Shown here one piece after another: positions 34,113 through 39,859 of a stretch of DNA of 39,859 nt. The notes beneath the pieces were generated by a model. That model saw only the letters and a program-made list of their open reading frames with translations, ran no database searches and had not been told where the DNA came from. Origin of the DNA: Bigelowiella natans CCMP2755 (lineage: Eukaryota > Cercozoa > Chlorarachniophyceae). The stretch is taken from the NCBI GenBank assembly GCA_000320545.1, contig ADNK01002212.1, forward strand, positions 1 through 39,859, in the 5' to 3' direction. Both the position numbers and the translations under genes were made by a program. Position 1 is the stretch's first letter; the number at the start of each line of letters is the position of its first letter.

Positions 34113-37100
34113 CATGTCTTCCTATATGTCAGCAAGTAGAGAAAAGGCGCGAATACATCGGCAAAACTACCTAAGTAAGGATTCGTCAAATTCTAGAGTT
34201 CCTGCTTCTGGCGCAAAATGCTGGATCTATTTACACAAGAGGAGGTGCCGGACCAAAAGTAGCAGCAAGCAACAACATTAATACCTTCCTTTCAAATCTG
34301 ATTTTATCATATCAATCGTCACTTTGGGACAGTTGCTACCTGCGAATCACAGATTCGTACGAATGCACTTGAGTAGTTTGGATGTACAGTGACTCCTCCC
34401 TGATCACCAGGTCAATGTTGTTGATGATGATGTTAACGATGTCTGCTGCAGAGGAATATTCAAGAAAGTTTTCCACCTCCCCCCTCATATGGTAGTTCTA
34501 GCAATAGCACCACAATTTTGACACGAATGGCAGTTCTAACCTCTCCCTTTGCTCGCCTTCTCAACACCTATCGAAATCATCACATTGCACCGAAGGTAAA
34601 TGGAAGATAAGATTGATCAACTCATATCAATTCAAATTATTTTGAAGTGAAATAACATATCTAGCAGACTACTATACCTCCTTTCCTTTCGCAACAAGAA
34701 CGTGGCGAATAGCTGCATCGAAGCCTTCTTCCCCTGCGACGAGGAAAGAATCATATTATCATAAGAAACAAACACGGAAGCGCAAGAACCAAAACTCGCC
34801 ATTAATTTCCCCCGGAATGAAACAAATCGCCAGGAAATACGAGTGGATTCTCAAATGAAAATAAAAACGGACGCGTTTAAAGATCACATCGGCTAAGAAA
34901 TTACATGGATAACACATTATTACCAGATATGCTTGCGATTTCGTCTAAAGTCGTTCTATCGACAGCTCCTTCGAACAAAGGGACCTGACAACATGCGAGG
35001 AGGAAGAACGTATATGAATCTCAAGAAGAGATAACGAGTGATGACTGAAATTGGAAGGAGGTAGGTGCCAGGCATCATTGCCATTCTTAACACAATATTG
35101 TCCCTAATACAGATGAATAACGAGGCCCGTTTCATGATCATATGGATGCTATTTCAACAGTATCAGTAGGTAATTTTACCTGGAAGTTTCCCGCAGTTAC
35201 GAATGCAGAGGATGTTTCATTGTTCTTTCCGTCATCCTCCCTATCGTCTGGCAAATTGAACTTAACTTTGCTTTCGCGCAGCAATTCTTCCCTGTTCGTT
35301 AACGAGATATTCAATCAACGAGATCATTGGTAAGTCCACCATAGTCACCACGCATTAGAGACAAAGCTTACACAGTAATATTAGCCGAGAGATAAACAAC
35401 ATCACCACACGCAGAAAGTCAAATTAACAAGAACATGATATCGCTTACGATTGCGCGTCTCTGTCAAATATCGGCAAAACACCTGAGTTAAACATTCCCC
35501 AAAAGTTTCAAATTACGATCCATTTATGGCATTAGCCCAGCTGGAAAAATGCAGCACATGCTTCAGATACAATTAATGTGAAGAACAACAATAACAACAA
35601 CTACTACTACTACTACTACTACTACTATCCATGCTGTGAATCGTTGACCCCATCCTAGAGGCCTCAAACACGCCTCACACGTTTCTTCATCTGCAGACGC
35701 CCCATCTAGAGACTGATCAGCGTATGAATGCAGGATTAGAACAATGATGAGATATAATATAAACCGATTCTCGTCTTCAAACATGTACACACGCATAAAC
35801 GAACACACACACACACACACACACACGCATGAAAGATGGTCCCTATTCTGCACCAGCACCAAGCTTGTGTTGATTATTCGGTTGCATATATTGCCATGTA
35901 GTGGTAAAACTTACATTTGACTTCCTTGTGTCAAGAGCTCGGACGTCAATGACCAGAAGCAGCTCGTTGCTGTGTTCCACTTCCCTGAAGAACAAGCAGC
36001 AGGCACAAAGTGTGATTTTCATATTTTTCTTGAAATTGCCAGGAATGCAACGACGGTGTTTGAAGCAGCAGCAGCAGCAGCCAGCAGCAACAACAGCATC
36101 AGAGAACCAAGACAAAGAGCCTTATTTGGAAAAAGGTAAGAAAGGGAAAGAGAAAAACACCAGCAGTTATATTACTTGAAGCGAAACCATCCTGTCTCAA
36201 AGCGTGGCTTGTTTGTGACGCTGCTCATGTCCCATTTCGTTGTAAACTCGACTATAATTGTCGGTTAGAAGTGACAATTAGAATCCCATTCAAACACCAT
36301 CATAGAGCGATGATTGTTAAAGATCACCACAACATGACATATATCACTAATACAAGCACCTCACCATCTTCTGCTATTCTGAGTGTCGGATCTTCGTTGT
36401 AGAAAGGTGAGGGAGGACTTAAAGAATATATTACAATCGCCAACTGATGGATAGACAAAACAAAAAAACGATCGGAGGAAACATGCTGCTTGTGTAAGTA
36501 TGATATAGAAAGTAGTGGGAGACAAAGACAATGGCCAATTCTATGCTTTATTCGATAACCCTCACTCCTCTTTATTTAATCCCACTTTCACTTTCCATAC
36601 TGAAATTGACCTGGAATCATACTACTACTATTTCTACTACTACTGCTATTAAACACCGACCTCTGAGTTGCGGATATTGAGGTTTTCGAGCCCATCAATG
36701 CTTACCGAAAAGCCTACTTCTGCAATGAATCTGAACATAGCAAACCATGGTAAGATAACGGTGATGCAAACAAACACCTGGGAACAACAATAGCAATAGC
36801 TAAATCATCGTTAAAACAATGTACTACCGTCTCATTCGATAAGGATTGATCATAGGGAAATCACTGTGAAGTCTCCCTGACTCCTTTACAAGGCTCTGAT
36901 GGTATAAAGTTATGATAGCAAACTAGTAAATGGGAGGATGGGGCGCTTTGAAAATTGCAACCACGACAGTAGTCAAAGTATAGCACGCATCAGCATCAAC
37001 AGCAAACAAACCTTCTTAACGAATTTTTGGAAGTATCGTTCATTTTTCTTGGACCCGTTGTCTGGAGATGGAGATAATTCACCCCAAAATTAACCAAGGA

Positions 37101-39704
37101 AAACTAGCTCTACTATTATTATCACTATCACTACTGCAGTGAGCATCATGTCAGCTTCAGATGTTTTCGCGAATTACCCTTTTCATCGTCGTCTCCCATC
37201 TTATCCTGTATCATCGATACAAAAAAAGGCACGGCTTTTTCAGCAGCAGCAGCAGCAAGAAATCACCAACACATCCAATGCCAAGCGTTCGAAACGCACT
37301 ATGTGACAGAACAAAGGGAGGAGGAGGACTATTTGACAACGACGGCAAAACCTCATCGTCGCATTCCTACTACGGACATGTCATATATCTCAACCGGCTG
37401 TTGTTATATATCAACAACAACAACCTCAAACTTGTAGAACCGACTCAGCGCCCTAGCCGTGTCTCTAATCTTAGTTTTCGATCTGGCATAAGAGGCAGAA
37501 ACATCTCAGAATTCTCGCGGTACCAACGGATCCAATGATTGTCCATGGTAAGGAGGTCACTCACAGCTTCTTCGGAATGTTTCCGTAGCAAAGCTGCTCG
37601 TTCTTATCTGGCTTGCAGCGCGTGGAATCGTAAGTCTATAGATAAAATAAAAGGGAGATCGGCGGGGTGGTTGAACATGTACGCCGAGTTTTTACTACTT
37701 GACATGATTTCAAACCACGAATTTGTACAAGCGACGATAGCTCACGACTACTACCTTGGATCCGTAGTTCGGGGCCGGTGTTATCTGAAAGAAAAAGCAA
37801 CACACACAGAAAAAAAAAGAGGAGGAGAAGGCACGGAAAATGTCACATCACGGTGCATGGACAATCGAGTGCTTTAACCATCGTATTGGTGATAGGCGGA
37901 CGTGTAGTGTATCAAACGGCACCAGTGCATCTTTTTGCGAGGGTCTTAGTCGGCTCGAGAATACACTTGCTAGCCCATATCTGTAGTAGTAGAAGTAGTA
38001 GGAGTAGTAGGAGTAGTAGCACACGGAACAACCATTGCTCAAAGCTGTTCATGCAAAACCACGTAAAAACCTGCAGTCAGTGTGCACCAAATAGGTAGCA
38101 TCAGTACATTTCAACGCTCACCCAGTCGGGGACTTCTTCGCCTTTTCTATCCGCATTAGAACTGTCGCGCAGGGAATTCTCTCCAGTTTCTCGTACGCTT
38201 CGATGACAAACTGATGCAAAACAGAACATCTTGGGATATGATGCTTCCGAGTAGATTCCAGACGTAAAAGGGTCATTGATACTACACTACTATGGCACAA
38301 CAGACAAGCGCTGATGGGTTGGTAGTACTCATCACACATATACTCAAACACACACACACATATGTATCATAGTTTAAACACAAACATTATCAAACGTTAT
38401 CCACCGATTTCCTTCGAAAATCAAACGAATTCGTCGTAAGACTCAGAGCATACATCTCTTCATTCACAGCATAATTCCTCAAAATGCTTCTCAAAACGGT
38501 CACCTTCTCATCCTCCTCGGGCCAGGCATAACGAATCGGAAGTTGAAACGCTCCTACAGGTACACGTACCATGTACGCGTAAGTGCAAGAATGGATGCAT
38601 GTTAACGTTCCAACACGTTTCCACCGCGTCCATGAAAAAGACATTTGCTACTTCTGATTCAAGTGAAAGCTTCGGTGTTTTATCTTTCGATTGACACGGG
38701 AAAGTGTATGCAAATTCTGCATCGCTACTAACGCTCAAAACCGTCGCTAAAAACCCGAGACGAATCTACCTTCGTTGAGGCAATATTCACCAATGTTAGG
38801 GTCGGGCGGGCTTTCAAATCTATCGTAGTATAACGAAGACAAATGATGCTATTTACAACACCGAAGATGACTTAAGCTTCCATGATCACAACTCTCCTTA
38901 AACTACTATTGCTACCTGTTCTTCGATTCCGAGGAGTAAAACAAGTTGATAGTAGATACACCAACGTGATGGTACGTGCCTTTCCGGTCCACACAGGCCA
39001 GTATCTGCGTCAGTTTTGGGAAACGATTGATTCAAACAACAACTTTAGAAAGATTGTTTGTTAGTTTATAAGTGGATGTGTCTTTTCAATCCTTTATTCA
39101 TCATTTCTTTATGACAAGTTCCACCCCCACTTACGATGAGGAGGAATGCTGTCGGGTCAAAACGGTCCTCACGATACTCGACTCTGTTGTTATTTGCAAA
39201 CGGATATAGATAGGAAGAGAACACGCGGCCGATGACAAATGAAATATAATCAGACCGGAAAAGGAACGTGCTGTATGCTAAATCCTAATCTGCTAATTGT
39301 TCGCTTTGACGACGACGACGAATACTACCTAAGGTTGAAAGTTGGAGATAAACGGCTCCCGGATAAAGAACACCCGGCCCAATCGGTTGCTGTGACACAA
39401 CATCGAATGTCAAGGAACATGTGTGCATACTCATACGTGTTGTCTATCCGATTAGGCGAGAACGAAACCAAAAGAACCCCGAAACAAAAATCTTTAGCAA
39501 ACCTTTGGAATGGCTCTTTCCCTCGCCGACGTATGGAACTATTACGCTCTGTACAACGTATAATAATACACTAGAATTAAGCGCCATCATTAATTTCATG
39601 GCCCAATTCGTAGACGAAACAGCATTTACATAAACAAGAATGAATTGCGGAAACCTATCACATTGATAATTCTTGATTTTGATGGATAGATAGAGATTCG
39701 GCAT
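33838..39704 (-). CDS. 27-exon gene, protein with two C2-like regions, possibly cilium-associated
   Basis: Exons (high to low): 39704-39503, 39443-39329, 39183-39135, 39004-38916, 38819-38770, 38746-38607, 38553-38504, 38310-38122, 37980-37923, 37784-37729, 37635-37565, 37234-37178, 37061-37012, 36895-36828, 36730-36661, 36443-36365, 36251-36188, 35984-35915, 35712-35649, 35482-35449, 35291-35180, 34984-34924, 34733-34678, 34567-34541, 34226-34171, 33999-33963 and 33915-33838. All 26 junctions agree in phase: 2052 nt, 683 residues plus stop. Residues about 106-170 (DPTAFLLIILACVDR, VGVSTINLFYS, PPDPNIGEYCLNE) and 416-590 (VGFSVSIDGLENL, LLLVIDVRALDTRK, LGWGVLPIFDR, TAGNFQVPLFEG) share a beta-strand pattern like C2-type domains in ciliary and scaffold proteins. 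The C-terminus is charged and helical. Exon 7 has a rival frame (FQLPIRYAWPEEDEKVTVLR) that is longer but does not join in phase. The first Met may be internal, since an acceptor lies just upstream. Introns, one with (TA)n(GT)n, run from 47 nt upward. Family not firmly recognised. Confidence 0.78.
34033..34108. repeat. (AT)n-(GT)n compound microsatellite inside an intron
   Basis: (AT)n at 34033-34068 joins (GT)n at 34068-34108, inside the intron between exons 25 and 26 of the 27-exon gene. On the coding strand this is (CA)n then (TA)n, the same compound order as at 22723-22826. Confidence 0.95.
35805..35826. repeat. (CA)n microsatellite inside an intron
   Basis: About eleven CA units in the intron between exons 18 and 19 of the 27-exon gene. 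A (TAC)n run (35601-35628) lies in the next intron, just past the exon 19 donor. Confidence 0.9.
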
Positions 39705-39859
39705 ATTGAAACTGCTGTATTATTTCAATTATATATGGAAAGGAACATTTACCCCTCCCTCCCTCATGACCACAGCAGATACGCGACTAAGAGAGAAAAA
39801 GAGTTTCACTTTGAAAATGGAATGACAGGACGAAAACACGCATAGGAACAGAAATAGAT
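39705..39859. other. Window edge upstream of the 27-exon gene
   Basis: AT-rich DNA without repeats. On the minus strand a possible acceptor (ATACAG / CAG) lies at about 39713-39720, so the gene may start beyond the window rather than at 39704. Confidence 0.4.

Noticed and set aside
37161-37877. Two plus-strand frames of 125 and 112 codons
   Set aside because: They are antisense to exons 10-12 of the 27-exon gene, whose splice sites and phase chain are far better; the frames show no domain.
38390-38644. Minus-strand frame containing FQLPIRYAWPEEDEKVTVLR, considered as a long exon 7
   Set aside because: It looks protein-like, but I found no donor/acceptor pair that joins it in phase to the exons on either side; the shorter exon 38553-38504 does. 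Kept only as an alternative.
39239-39574. Plus-strand frame of 111 codons
   Set aside because: It overlaps exons 1 and 2 of the 27-exon gene on the other strand; I saw no plus-strand splice or domain support.

Overview
The window reads as nuclear DNA of an intron-rich, photosynthetic, single-celled eukaryote with a complex (secondary) plastid. Four things support this. There is a nuclear-type ferredoxin-NADP+ reductase with a signal-peptide-like leader. GT-AG introns are abundant: 3 in that gene, 11 in a dehydrogenase gene and 26 in one large gene. There is a predicted mitochondrial inner-membrane subunit with a presequence. Microsatellites are very dense. The FNR leader lacks the Phe that red-lineage algae (diatoms, haptophytes, cryptophytes) use after the signal peptide. 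Together with the intron density this makes a chlorarachniophyte-like alga a reasonable but unproven guess. No operons, ribosome binding sites, CRISPR arrays, rRNA or tRNA genes were seen.

Layout. 1-4990 is almost pure low-complexity and tandem-repeat DNA with no gene I can defend. 6921-7826 (-) is an intronless RING-H2/coiled-coil protein (TRAIP-like). 9367-13102 (-) is a 10-exon gene of unknown function, possibly two or three genes. 14105-15250 (+) is a 6-exon small protein with one hydrophobic segment. 17508-17843 (+) is an intronless B12D/NDUFA4-like respiratory subunit. 19391-21780 (-) holds nine phase-compatible exons of an unrecognised gene, and 23897-24241 (-) three profilin-like exons that may be separate or its 5' part. 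26958-28673 (-) is FNR. 29954-32652 (+) is a membrane-anchored short-chain dehydrogenase. 33838-39704 (-) is a 27-exon gene encoding about 683 residues with two C2-like regions.

Between the genes lie blocks of different texture (about 5.0-6.9, 7.9-9.3, 15.3-16.7, 18.0-19.3, 24.9-26.5 and 33.0-33.3 kb). They are enriched in short palindromes such as CTAG, CATG, TGCA and GCGC, and two of them share a 141-bp repeat that is 98.6% identical.

Exon models were built by hand: open frame, GT donor, AG acceptor with pyrimidine tract, and matching phase at every junction. Where a whole gene closes in frame from start to stop with no frame conflict I treat the model as strong; where the family is not recognised I say so. 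The genes show no shared pathway; FNR (photosynthetic electron transfer) and the B12D-like subunit (mitochondrial respiration) are ordinary housekeeping genes of a plastid-bearing cell.
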